This document shows positions 18,127 to 25,471 of a stretch of DNA of 64,000 nt, piece by piece. The notes below the pieces were generated by a model, which had not been told where the DNA came from, made no database searches, and saw only the letters and a program-made list of their open reading frames with translations. The DNA comes from Oleiharenicola lentus (GTDB taxonomy: Bacteria > Verrucomicrobiota > Verrucomicrobiia > Opitutales > Opitutaceae). Both the position numbers and the translations under genes were made by a program. How positions within the stretch are numbered: position 1 is the first letter of the stretch; each line of letters starts with the position of its first letter. The stretch covers positions 186,001 through 250,000 of the forward strand of contig NZ_SDHX01000002.1 in the NCBI RefSeq assembly GCF_004118375.1, given 5' to 3'.

Positions 18127-19356
18127 ATGAACACTTTCCTCGCACGTCCGCTCGTGCTTTTGCTGGCGCTAGGGCTCCTGTCCACAGCCAAATCCCAGAA
18201 CGTTATTCTCGCCCCCGAAGCGGAGGCCTTGCTGACGCCCGTTCAACGCAAAGCAGCCCCGCCTCCACCGTTGAGCCGGCCGCCGGCCGGAACCGAAACG
18301 CCCTTTCAACTGGGCGGGATCTTTGTGCTGCACCCACGCCTTGGCTTCAGTCAGATGCGAGCCGATGGGTTGCCCCTCCTTGGGCAGGCTACACGCGGAG
18401 AGAGCGACATCAGCAGCCTTTCCGCCGGACTGACGTTGGATGCAGGCGAAAACTGGTCGCTGGATTACAGCCCTTCCCGGGTCAATTACTCCAATAATGC
18501 GTTGGCGGACTCCACCCAGCATTCCGCACGCCTCCGTGGCGTACTGAATTGGCAAGACTGGTCTTTCAACTTCAACCAGAGCTACAATAAATCCAATCAG
18601 ATCATCGTCGAGACCGCCCAACAAACGGATCGCAAAACCCTCTCCACCCAACTGGGTGGCTCCTACCGTTTCAGCCCCAAGCTCCAGGTCAGCCTGTCGG
18701 GCGGCTGGAATGACCGGACCAGCAGCCTGACGCCGGACCAGCGGACTTACTCGGCCCAGGGCGCGTTGAACTATCTCCTGAGTGACCAAGTAAGTCTGAG
18801 CCTGAACCCGGCCTATGCTTACACGGTAGTGGACGCCGCGCCCGACTACGCCAGCGAATCGTTGAGTGCGCTCATCAGCTGGCAGCCGGCGGAAAAGCTC
18901 AGCTTGAGCCTGGGCGCAGGCTTCGACTCCCGCAGCACGCAAGCTTCCTCCGGCCTCGATCAAACCACCCCGCTGCTGAATTTCGCCCTGAGTTATACTC
19001 CTTTTGAAACCACCAGCCTGAGCATCACCTACGCCCGTAGCGCCGGAGCCTCGTTTTTTACTTCGCAGGCCACGGACAACCGGAATCTGAGCATCAGTCT
19101 GAGCCAGCGCTTGCTGGGCCGGTTCTATTTTTCCGCCACCAACGCCAAGAACCGGCGAACCTATGAATCGTTGGTGAGCACCCTGGCCGTGAACCGTGAG
19201 GATAAGATCGAGGCGCTAAGTTTCCGTTTGTCCACCCGCTTACTCGAGCGCCTCAGCGTTTCCTTGCTGCATCAGGAAAGCAAAAATCGATCGAACCTGG
19301 CCGCCTTAAGCTACACCAGCCGTCAAACGGGTATTGAGCTCAGTTACGCGTATTGA
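18127..19356 (+). CDS. Outer-membrane beta-barrel protein
   Basis: The 409-residue protein has a signal peptide (MNTFLARPLVLLLALGLLSTAKS) and, from about residue 60, regularly alternating polar/hydrophobic strands with aromatic ends (WSLDYSPSRVNYSN, VSLSLNPAYAYTVV, IELSYAY). It ends in a Tyr-containing strand, as outer-membrane beta-barrels do. No enzyme motif is visible. In this setting it may be an export channel or outer-membrane partner of the surface polysaccharide, but that is only inferred from position. The frame is open upstream to 17986, but the ATG at 18127 gives a clean signal peptide. Confidence 0.72.
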   Translation: MNTFLARPLVLLLALGLLSTAKSQNVILAPEAEALLTPVQRKAAPPPPLSRPPAGTETPFQLGGIFVLHPRLGFSQMRADGLPLLGQATRGESDISSLSAGLTLDAGENWSLDYSPSRVNYSNNALADSTQHSARLRGVLNWQDWSFNFNQSYNKSNQIIVETAQQTDRKTLSTQLGGSYRFSPKLQVSLSGGWNDRTSSLTPDQRTYSAQGALNYLLSDQVSLSLNPAYAYTVVDAAPDYASESLSALISWQPAEKLSLSLGAGFDSRSTQASSGLDQTTPLLNFALSYTPFETTSLSITYARSAGASFFTSQATDNRNLSISLSQRLLGRFYFSATNAKNRRTYESLVSTLAVNREDKIEALSFRLSTRLLERLSVSLLHQESKNRSNLAALSYTSRQTGIELSYAY

Positions 19357-19387
19357 GCCACGCGCACAGCGCGCGTGGCCCGGAGAA

Positions 19388-19461
19388 GCACTGTTGCCCA
19401 CTGCTGTGGGCACATGTGTTTGTCCGACGTTCTTGGACTGCGTCCAAAACGTAGGCAAAGG
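19388..19461 (+). repeat. 74-bp double-hairpin repeat (family B), copy 1
   Basis: The unit contains GCCCAC-tgct-GTGGGC (19396-19411) and TTGGAC-tgc-GTCCAA (19433-19447). A second copy at 22726-22800 keeps both stems but has loop CACT instead of TGCT. An inverted partial copy at 18015-18063 keeps the second stem with a different loop. The unit runs into a purine-rich tract at both full copies. Confidence 0.8.
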
Positions 19462-19766
19462 AGAAGGGAGAAAGGAGAACGGAGTTCGGCAATGTTACTT
19501 CGCCGCCACAAGGGCACCCGCTGCCGTCACCCCTCCTCACGTTGTCACTTAATCCGGGGCCAAGTCTTCTGCTTGGCCATCTCCGAGCTCTCGCACTCCG
19601 TCCATAGTTAAAACCTTTTCGTGTTTTCCGTGTTTTTCGTGGTTCATGGTTCGGAGTTAGAAGATTGCTCGCCTGTTCCTAGTCGCTAGTCCCTTATCCT
19701 GGCGCGCCGCGCGCCCCATTCCGTGTCTTCCGTGGGCCAATGGTCAGGGTTCGGGTATCACCGTTT

Positions 19767-19888
19767 GTCATCGCGAGAGGGCGCGAAGCGCGCCGTGGCG
19801 ATCCCACTGTATCGACAAGCTCAAGGTCACGAGCCTGCCGATGGCTGGATTGCTTCGTCTCCCGCACAAGCGGGATCCTCGCAATGAC
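19767..19888. repeat. Palindromic intergenic element (GTCATYGCGAG ends)
   Basis: The element starts GTCATCGCGAG and ends CTCGCAATGAC, giving inverted ends with one mismatch. Inner parts include GGCGATCCC, GGATTGCTTCGTC and a CCCGC...GCGGG hairpin. A related, shorter element lies at 21178-21260. Elements with these end sequences are widespread between genes in many bacterial phyla. Confidence 0.75.
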
Positions 19889-20122
19889 AGTCGTAACTTC
19901 TTTGGGTAATTCTCAATAAATAGAACAAGTCGGCACGCTGCCGCTAGCCTGCCCCCGGTGAAGCAAATTTTGCGGGACCGGACCCACTGCGAAAGAATGT
20001 AGCTTGAGTCCTCGGCCGCTTCCGGCGATTCACTTTTCGTCTTCCCACTCAATGCCTTTCTGTTTTTCAATTTTCCAACGGGCTGAGATCCTGTCCCGCA
20101 TGGCCCAATTCGCTCGTTGAGC

Positions 20123-21007
20123 ATGGACTTCGCCTGGAATGAAATGAAAGTGGAAGAATTCGCGGCCTTTGTTGGCCTATTGGGACCACGTCCGATCCGA
20201 TGCGGTGAAATTTATTGGGGCGAAGTGCGTCGCTACTTTTACCGCCCCCTGCAGCCGTTGCATATTTTTGATCGAGCGAAAATATGTCGGCCGATCGGGG
20301 CGGCATGGGGTGGAGCGCAATATGCTGTATCAGAGGGACCGGACGCCAACTCGTGGCTAAACTGGCTGGCCTTCGATCAAACCCAGAACTACTCCGTTGC
20401 AACCCTTGACAAAAACCGCCGCCGCCAGGTTCGGCTGGCCGCGGCGGACTTCGAAATCCGCCGGCTGACCGATCCGGAGTTGTTTAAACGGGAGGCGCAC
20501 CCGGTTTACTTGTCCTTTCAAAACCGCACCGGCTACAGGGTCGGCTCCGAACGGCGCGATCCCGCAGCTTTTGCGCGGTGGGCCGACCAAGTTTTTGCTT
20601 CACCCAACGTTCTGGTTCTCGGCGGCTATCGGGAAGGTGTGCTGGGTGGCGTGAGTCTGACTTACAAATTCGGCCACACGGTATTCTACGCCACTTTCTT
20701 TTGTGACGACGAATCCCTGCGGCGCTACCTCTCCGACCTCATGCTGCATACGGTGCGCGAGTCTGCGGCCGCGGACCCCGCAGTGCGTTACGTTTACGCC
20801 GGCATGTTCAAGGGCATTCGCGGTCTGGATGATTTCTACCTGCACCGGGGCGCCCGGTTGTTTCGCCAGCCAGCCCGACTCGAGCTGAATCCAATCACAA
20901 GGTTCCTGTTAAAATCTTTTCTGCCGGCGCAATACAACCGCCTCACCGGCCATCTGACGCCCGAACAACTGGCCCAGGCCGGGGTCCCGACTGCGCCTGG
21001 CCCGTGA
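20123..21007 (+). CDS. GNAT-like acyltransferase, unknown substrate
   Basis: I do not recognise the family with certainty. The 294-residue protein has two halves. The second (about 105-260) has features of an acyl-CoA N-acyltransferase fold: VLVLGGYREGVLGGVSLTYKFGHTVFYATFF, then an Arg-rich helix and VRYVYAGMFKGIRGLDDFYLHRGARLF. FemAB- and GNAT-like proteins of this kind occur in exopolysaccharide and exosortase loci. A TTG at 20117 is also in frame; the ATG at 20123 is preferred. Genes on both sides are separated from it by repeat-rich spacers, so it is probably transcribed alone. Confidence 0.5.
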   Translation: MDFAWNEMKVEEFAAFVGLLGPRPIRCGEIYWGEVRRYFYRPLQPLHIFDRAKICRPIGAAWGGAQYAVSEGPDANSWLNWLAFDQTQNYSVATLDKNRRRQVRLAAADFEIRRLTDPELFKREAHPVYLSFQNRTGYRVGSERRDPAAFARWADQVFASPNVLVLGGYREGVLGGVSLTYKFGHTVFYATFFCDDESLRRYLSDLMLHTVRESAAADPAVRYVYAGMFKGIRGLDDFYLHRGARLFRQPARLELNPITRFLLKSFLPAQYNRLTGHLTPEQLAQAGVPTAPGP

Positions 21008-21177
21008 TGGAGGCAGTAGGCGGGAGAAGGGAGCATAGAGGCAGCAGGCTGGAGGCGGAAATTGGAGACTGAAGACGGGAGGCGGGATCACGGGACAACC
21101 TGTGGTGCTAGCGAATCGGAGCCGTCGTCCGTCCTTTGCTCTCTGACGTCTGATTCTGAAACCTTGGCATTTTGCAT

Positions 21178-21260
21178 GTCATTGCGAGTATCCCGCGATT
21201 GCGGGAGACGAACCAATCCAGCTGGATCGCCACGGCCCGTTTTGCAGGCCTGCTAATGAC
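21178..21260. repeat. Palindromic intergenic element (GTCATTGCGAG ends), second copy
   Basis: It starts GTCATTGCGAG, ends GCTAATGAC and contains a CCCGCGATTGCGGG hairpin and GGATCGCCACGG. It is a shorter, degraded relative of 19767-19888. Confidence 0.65.
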
Positions 21261-21297
21261 AAGTCAGTGGGGATCGTTGTGAGGCATTCGATGCATG

Positions 21298-21397
21298 CCA
21301 CACCCCGCCCTGCGGGCACCCCTCTCCAGAGGGGATCTTCGGCGGCGTGGCTTGAGGTCCCCTCTGGAGAGGGGTGGCGCGCAGCGCCGGGGTGTGG
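21298..21397. repeat. 100-bp palindrome with CCCCTCTCCAGAGGGGA arms
   Basis: The left end CCACACCCC and right end GGGGTGTGG are inverted. Inside them CACCCCTCTCCAGAGGGGA pairs with TCCCCTCTGGAGAGGGGTG, and each arm can also fold on itself. It contains no coding frame and is probably a mobile or REP-like palindromic unit. Confidence 0.75.
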
Positions 21398-21478
21398 TGG
21401 CAACGTTGCCAGCTTGTCATTCGACAGAACCATCGAAGACAACCGGCTTCGTCCGCCCTTTCGCGATGACAAAAAATC

Positions 21479-21588
21479 TAACCCGGATGTTTCACCCCAA
21501 TGAAAAACGTTGAATCAGAAATCTCCTTTTTGCCTTCGGCCAAAGCGACTTGGTCGCGGTTCACCCTGACATAGTCGGCCCGACCGGG
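21479..21588 (-). repeat. Five-hairpin element (family A), truncated copy
   Basis: This is oriented opposite to the copies at 30373 and 23919. It keeps one terminal arm and all three triloop hairpins (loops TTC, TTG and ATA as read on the + strand), but lacks the other terminal arm. Confidence 0.75.
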
Positions 21589-21656
21589 AGCAAACGAGCG
21601 CGCACGTCCGACCGTCCACCGTTGTCCACTCTCCAGTCTCCGGCCTCCGGTCTCCT

Positions 21657-21699
21657 GAAAAACAAACGCCGCCGACGCTGCAGCATCGGCGGCGCGTTT
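21657..21699 (-). terminator. Terminator of the small two-gene unit
   Basis: Arms at 21667-21680 and 21681-21694 form a long GC-rich stem. Its one imperfect pair is G-T only when read on the - strand, and TTTGTTTTT follows on that strand. This fits termination of the leftward gene ending at 21731. A T-run on the + side could make it work both ways. Confidence 0.8.
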
Positions 21700-21730
21700 T
21701 TCTGCGCAGCTTCACTCGCTCAACCGGTCC

Positions 21731-22294
21731 TCAGGCATTGGTCCAGGCGACGATCCGCGCGCCGGTATGACCGGGGCGGTCCGTCGCCGTGGCTTGGATC
21801 GTCACCGTCGCCCCGGCGGGGACCACGGCAGTGGCCGCATAGCTCCATCGGCCGCCGCTGAGGACCGCCGGCCCCTGCTCGAGGATCGCGTCGGTCGCAT
21901 CGCGGATCTCGAGGCTCACCGCCTGCACCGCCACGTCGTCCTGGGCTTCCATCCGGATGACATCCCCCGCCTGCCCGTGGTAGTCAGCGAGATCAATCGC
22001 CGTCACCTCGGGCGGGTTCAGGTAGTCGCCCATGATCAGGGCGAACAGCGGGACGGACCGCGCCCGGGCGAGGGCCTCGTAGTCCAGCCGTTGCACCGGA
22101 TCGGCCAGCACCGTCTTGGCGTAGGCCGCGGCGGCGCGGAACCGGTCCCGCACCGCCTGCTGCCCGGCGCTCGGGGGCCCGCTGAATTCGGGCCGGCGAC
22201 CGAGCACCGTCCGGTCGCCGTATTTCCGATACACCCAGTTGTCGATGCGCCCGCTGATGCCTTTGAGCGCGCTGTTGAGGGAGAGCTTAGCCAT
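21731..22294 (-). CDS. Hypothetical protein with Ig-like C-terminal part
   Basis: The family is not recognised. The 187-residue protein begins MAKLSLNSALKGISGRIDNWVYRKYGDRTVLGRRPEF, a pattern of basic residues and short turns. The C-terminal 90 residues (EVTAIDLADYHGQAGDVIRMEAQDDVAVQAVSLEI...) alternate like a beta-sandwich or Ig-like domain. Its ATG overlaps the stop of the preceding small gene (ATGGCTAA), so the two are translationally coupled. A strong terminator follows. The frame extends upstream to 22339, but the coupled ATG is preferred. No signal peptide is seen. Confidence 0.65.
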   Translation of the reverse strand: MAKLSLNSALKGISGRIDNWVYRKYGDRTVLGRRPEFSGPPSAGQQAVRDRFRAAAAYAKTVLADPVQRLDYEALARARSVPLFALIMGDYLNPPEVTAIDLADYHGQAGDVIRMEAQDDVAVQAVSLEIRDATDAILEQGPAVLSGGRWSYAATAVVPAGATVTIQATATDRPGHTGARIVAWTNA

Positions 22295-22532
22295 GGCGGC
22301 GCCCTCCCTTGGTCGTGGCCACGGCCCCCTGCCGCACATCCTTTCTGTATCCCTTCTGCATCCTTGCTGGACGCTTCTGGCACCGGCCGGGACGCGTCCG
22401 CAGCAGGCCGAGGCAGAAGCCGGCCAGCCCCCCGAGCTTGCGCACGGGACTCAGCGCCGGGTTCAGCGCCGCGGCCCCGGAGGCCAGCGCGCCAAGCACC
22501 AGCTTCGTTTGCTTCAGTCGTTTTTGGTTCAT
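22287..22532 (-). CDS. Small basic hypothetical protein
   Basis: The 81-residue protein begins MNQKRLKQTKLVLGALASGAAALNPALSP and has a weakly hydrophobic stretch (about 11-45) followed by a very basic tail. A good ribosome binding site (AAAGGAG, 7 bp before the ATG) supports the start. Its stop lies inside the start of the next gene (ATGGCTAA), forming a two-gene unit with it. Function unknown; the pairing with the Ig-like protein suggests a shared job. Confidence 0.55.
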   Translation of the reverse strand: MNQKRLKQTKLVLGALASGAAALNPALSPVRKLGGLAGFCLGLLRTRPGRCQKRPARMQKGYRKDVRQGAVATTKGGRRHG

Positions 22533-22921
22533 GTCTTTCTCCTTTGCATTGGGTTTTGACCGGTCCCGGAATCGCGAAATGCGACCCTTCGCCGGCCGCC
22601 CCCAGCATAGCGCAGGGCACGCATCCCGCGTTAATGCATAGCCGTGATGCTCAACATCACCGGGCGTGATGGCGCTCCGCGCATCGCGCGGAGCGCCGGG
22701 AGCAGGGAGGAAGAAGAAGGGAGCAGCACTGTTGCCCACCACTGTGGGCACATGTGTTTGTCCGACGTTCTTGGACTGCGTCCAAAACCTAGGCAAAGGA
22801 GGCCGGAGGCGGGAGATTGGAGTTCCGACTTCAGCCTTCAGGTTTCAGGCTTCCGTTCTCCCTATACCCTTCTCCTTTCTCCCTCGCGCCACGCGCGCCC
22901 TCCTCCCTGCTCCTTTCTCCT
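22533..22921. repeat. Repeat-bearing spacer
   Basis: It holds the promoter region of the small two-gene unit, a perfect 12-bp-arm hairpin (22671-22682 with 22686-22697, loop ATC), a complete family B repeat (22726-22800), and a pyrimidine-rich tract (about 22830-22921) made of CTTCTCC/CTCCCT phrases. No further gene is seen. Confidence 0.65.
22726..22800 (+). repeat. 75-bp double-hairpin repeat (family B), copy 2
   Basis: It is nearly identical to 19388-19461. The differences are in the first loop (CACT for TGCT) and a G-to-C change in the CCTAGGC segment. It is preceded by a GC-rich hairpin, as copy 1 is, and followed by a purine tract. Confidence 0.8.
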
Positions 22922-23833
22922 TTATCCTTTATCCCGCCAACGGTGGCTGGCAATGCGGCGGAGGGTGGACAGGAACAACTCCAGCGCCGGGGTAAGCGGA
23001 GGGCGCCAGCAGGCGCTGATCGGCACGGGCTCAAAATGCTCAAGCGGCAGGCTGCGCAGCCCAACCGGTCTGACCTCCTCCGGCAGGATGAGGCCCAACC
23101 CCACGCCGAGCCCCTGGCGCACCAGCGCGTGCATCAGCGCCGCTGAATCGGCCCGGAGGCGGGTGCTCCAGGTCACCTGCAGAGCGCGGAGTCCACGTTG
23201 GAAAACCGCCGGCAGCGGATCGTCAGGCGGTGGGCCGATCAGGCAATGGGTCGGCCGGGCCTGTTGCCAGAACCAGCCCGCGCTCTTGATCGGACAGGCG
23301 GCGCGGACCCAGAGTCCGAGACAGGGCCGGACGAGTATCTGGGAGCGCCAGCCCGGCGGCCGGTAGTGTCCGGTGGTCACGATCAACTGCACTTCACGGT
23401 CGGCCTGCCAAGCACCCAGCTGACTCGGCGTGCCGTTGTGGAGCTCGAATCGGGTGGCGGGAAAGCGTTTCGCAACGGGGGCCAGCACCGCGGACAGCCA
23501 CGCTTCCCCCAAGAGACTGTCGGCGGCGAGGTGCAGGACCTCCGCCGGTTCCGCCTGCAATTCCTGCCAAAGCGCCGGCAGTCTCGCGAAAAAAGGTTGG
23601 GTATGGTTCTGCAGCAGCCGCCCATGGGCCGTGAGCCGAAAAGGCCGGCGTTCGAAGAGCTTCCGGCCGATTTGCCGTTCGAGGGCGGCGATCTGGTTGC
23701 TGATGGCGGGTTGCCCGATGCCATAGGACAGATTCCGCGCCGCAGCACTGATGCCCCGATACCGCGCCACCGCCTGGAAGAGCTCCAGCTGGTGGGGGTT
23801 GAAACAGTGAGCGGTTGAGGATTTCCCGGGCAT
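22922..23833 (-). CDS. LysR-family transcriptional regulator
   Basis: The 303-residue protein has the N-terminal winged helix-turn-helix of LysR regulators (QLELFQAVARYRGISAAARNLSYGIGQPAISNQIAALERQIGRKLFERR, about residues 15-63). The effector domain (~95-295) has the usual two-lobed pattern. It would activate or repress a target in response to a small molecule. Neither neighbour is divergent with a short spacer (the exosortase starts 740 bp away, across repeats), so its target cannot be assigned. The AARNLSYGIGQPAISNQI segment has an unusual Tyr-Gly insertion where Ser/Thr is typical. Confidence 0.9.
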   Translation of the reverse strand: MPGKSSTAHCFNPHQLELFQAVARYRGISAAARNLSYGIGQPAISNQIAALERQIGRKLFERRPFRLTAHGRLLQNHTQPFFARLPALWQELQAEPAEVLHLAADSLLGEAWLSAVLAPVAKRFPATRFELHNGTPSQLGAWQADREVQLIVTTGHYRPPGWRSQILVRPCLGLWVRAACPIKSAGWFWQQARPTHCLIGPPPDDPLPAVFQRGLRALQVTWSTRLRADSAALMHALVRQGLGVGLGLILPEEVRPVGLRSLPLEHFEPVPISACWRPPLTPALELFLSTLRRIASHRWRDKG

Positions 23834-24571
23834 CGCACGGCCCGTGCGCCTAACCAGACACGATCCACCGCCTCCGGCTCCCCCGCGACGGAACCCTCCC
23901 GCGGTTTTTACCGGTTAGTTAACCCGCCTGTTTCACACCCGGAGGTGAGAAATAGGCGCCCGATCGGGCCGACATTGTCGGGGCTAACCGCGACGAAGTC
24001 GCTTTTGCCAAAGGCAAAACGGATAATTCTGATTCAAAGTCTTTTTATTGGTGAAATATTCTGGTTAAGCCCGCGCAGGCCGGAGGGTGTAGACCGGAGG
24101 GCGGAGGCCGGAGGCGGGAGAATGGAGAAGGGGGAAAGGAGAAGGGACAACCTGTGGTGCAAGCGAATCGGGGCTGGCGTCTAGGGTCTAGGGTCCGCCA
24201 CTCAGCGACCCTTGTTACTAGATACTTTCCCCTTGTTACTTCCTTTCGATCTCCCGTCTCCCTCCTCCCTTCTCCTGCGCGCACCGCGCCACCGTCCACC
24301 GTCCGACCGTCCACGCCGCTTAGCGAGTTTAAGTTCGGAGTTGAAGTTGAAGTGTAGCGATACGACCGAGAATCTTGCTTTGGTTGTCCGTTGTCCAATC
24401 TCCGGCCTCCGATCTCCGGTTTCAGGTTTCAGGTTTCCGATCTCCGTTCTCCGATCTCCGGACTCCCTTCTCCCTTTTCCCTGCTACTTTCTCCCGGCGC
24501 GCCGCGCGCTTCGCGCGGCGCCATTCCTGATTGTCGAAGGCCCCGAATCCTGTACAACTGGCCTTATCTGC
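23834..24571. repeat. 738-bp spacer with repeats before the exosortase gene
   Basis: It contains a complete five-hairpin element (23919-24068), a purine tract (24085-24150), CTAG-rich phrases (24178-24235), CCACCGTCCACCGTCCGACCGTCC phrases (about 24290-24318), CTCCGATCTCCGG/TTCAGGTTTC phrases (24395-24480) and a GC-rich hairpin (24501-24519). Exosortase promoter motifs are not obvious. No gene is seen. Confidence 0.65.
23919..24068 (+). repeat. Five-hairpin element (family A), complete copy
   Basis: The 150-bp unit starts TTAACCCGCC and ends CTGGTTAA. Its three central stems are CCGAC-att-GTCGG, GCGAC-gaa-GTCGC and TTTTGCC-aaa-GGCAAAA. Loops differ from those of the copy at 30373 while stems are the same. 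Confidence 0.88.
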
Positions 24572-25471
24572 ATGTCTTCCGTAACCCCGCCCCTCGATGA
24601 ACGCTCCGGACTGCGGCGTTTTGTCATCGCCGCCCTCATCCTGTTGGCGGTCTTCGCCCTGCCGCTCTTCCACGTCGTCCGCTTTTCCCTCCAGAGCGAC
24701 CTTTACTCGTTCATCGTCATCGTGCCGTTCGTCAGCGCCTACCTGGTCTGGATTGAGCGGACCCGGCTCACCCCGGCGGGCACCCCCGTGAACCGACGGT
24801 GGGCCGCCGCCCTCGCGGTCATGGGTCTGGCTCTGGCGACCCTGGCCCTGGTGATTCAGCAGGGAGGAGGCAAACATGCCGGCGTCGATGCCCTGGCCTT
24901 TTCCATGTATGCCTTGGTGGGGCTGTTGGGCGCCGCGGCCTGTTTCTTTCTGGGTCGCGCCACCCTCAAGGTCATCGGTTTTCCGCTCGCGTTCCTCGTC
25001 TTCCTGGCCCCCTTCCCCGTCGCGGTGGAAGTGGGCATTGAAACCGTGCTGCAGCATGGCTCCTCCTGGACCGCCCACCGCTTCTTGGATCTGGCGGGTA
25101 TGCCGGTGTTTCGCGAGGGCACGTATTTTCAACTCCCCGGTTTTGCGATGCAGGTGGCGCCCGAGTGCAGCGGCATCCGCTCCACCCTGGCGCTCTTTCT
25201 CACCAGCCTGGTGGCGGGCCGGATGTTCCTCCGCTCGCCCTCAAACCAGCTGATCCTCGCGGCCGTGGTCCTGCCCCTCGCCCTCGTGCGCAACGGATTC
25301 CGCGTGTTTGTCATCGGCGAACTCTGCGTGAAGATCGGTCCCCACATGATCCACTCCTGGATTCACCGCCAGGGCGGACCGCTTTTCTTTACCCTCTCCC
25401 TCATTCCGTTTTCCCTGATCCTTTTTCTGCTCCTGCGCCGCGACCGCCGCGCCATACCTTCCGCCCCATGA
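24572..25471 (+). CDS. Exosortase
   Basis: The 299-residue integral membrane protein has about eight membrane segments and the exosortase catalytic residues. Cys199 lies in VAPECSGIRS, Arg244 in LVRNGFRVF and His265 in HSWIHRQGG. Exosortases are transpeptidase-like enzymes that process proteins with PEP-CTERM-type C-terminal signals at the inner membrane. The likely substrate class here is VPDSG-CTERM, represented by the gene at 29622. The frame extends far upstream through pyrimidine repeats, so the ATG at 24572 (MSSVTPPLDERSG) is taken as the start. The stop overlaps the start of the next gene (ATGA), so the two are coupled. Confidence 0.92.
   Translation: MSSVTPPLDERSGLRRFVIAALILLAVFALPLFHVVRFSLQSDLYSFIVIVPFVSAYLVWIERTRLTPAGTPVNRRWAAALAVMGLALATLALVIQQGGGKHAGVDALAFSMYALVGLLGAAACFFLGRATLKVIGFPLAFLVFLAPFPVAVEVGIETVLQHGSSWTAHRFLDLAGMPVFREGTYFQLPGFAMQVAPECSGIRSTLALFLTSLVAGRMFLRSPSNQLILAAVVLPLALVRNGFRVFVIGELCVKIGPHMIHSWIHRQGGPLFFTLSLIPFSLILFLLLRRDRRAIPSAP

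Larger units (their letters stand above)
19357..20122. repeat. 766-bp spacer made largely of repeats
   Basis: A hairpin (19357-19365 with 19371-19379) follows the beta-barrel gene, without a T-tract. It is followed by a complete hairpin repeat (19388-19461), a purine tract (GGAGAAGGGAGAAAGGAG type), CTAG-rich phrases near 19676-19700, and a palindromic element at 19767-19888. I see no convincing gene. The last ~230 bp probably hold the promoter of the GNAT-like gene. Confidence 0.65.
21008..21656. repeat. Spacer packed with several repeat types
   Basis: Contents in order: a purine tract (21008-21090, GGAGGCGG/GGAGAAGG phrases), a GTCATTGCGAG element (21178-21260), a long palindrome (21298-21397), a truncated copy of the five-hairpin element (21479-21588), and pyrimidine phrases of the CCGTCCACC/CTCCGG type (about 21596-21655). 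No gene is seen. Confidence 0.7.
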
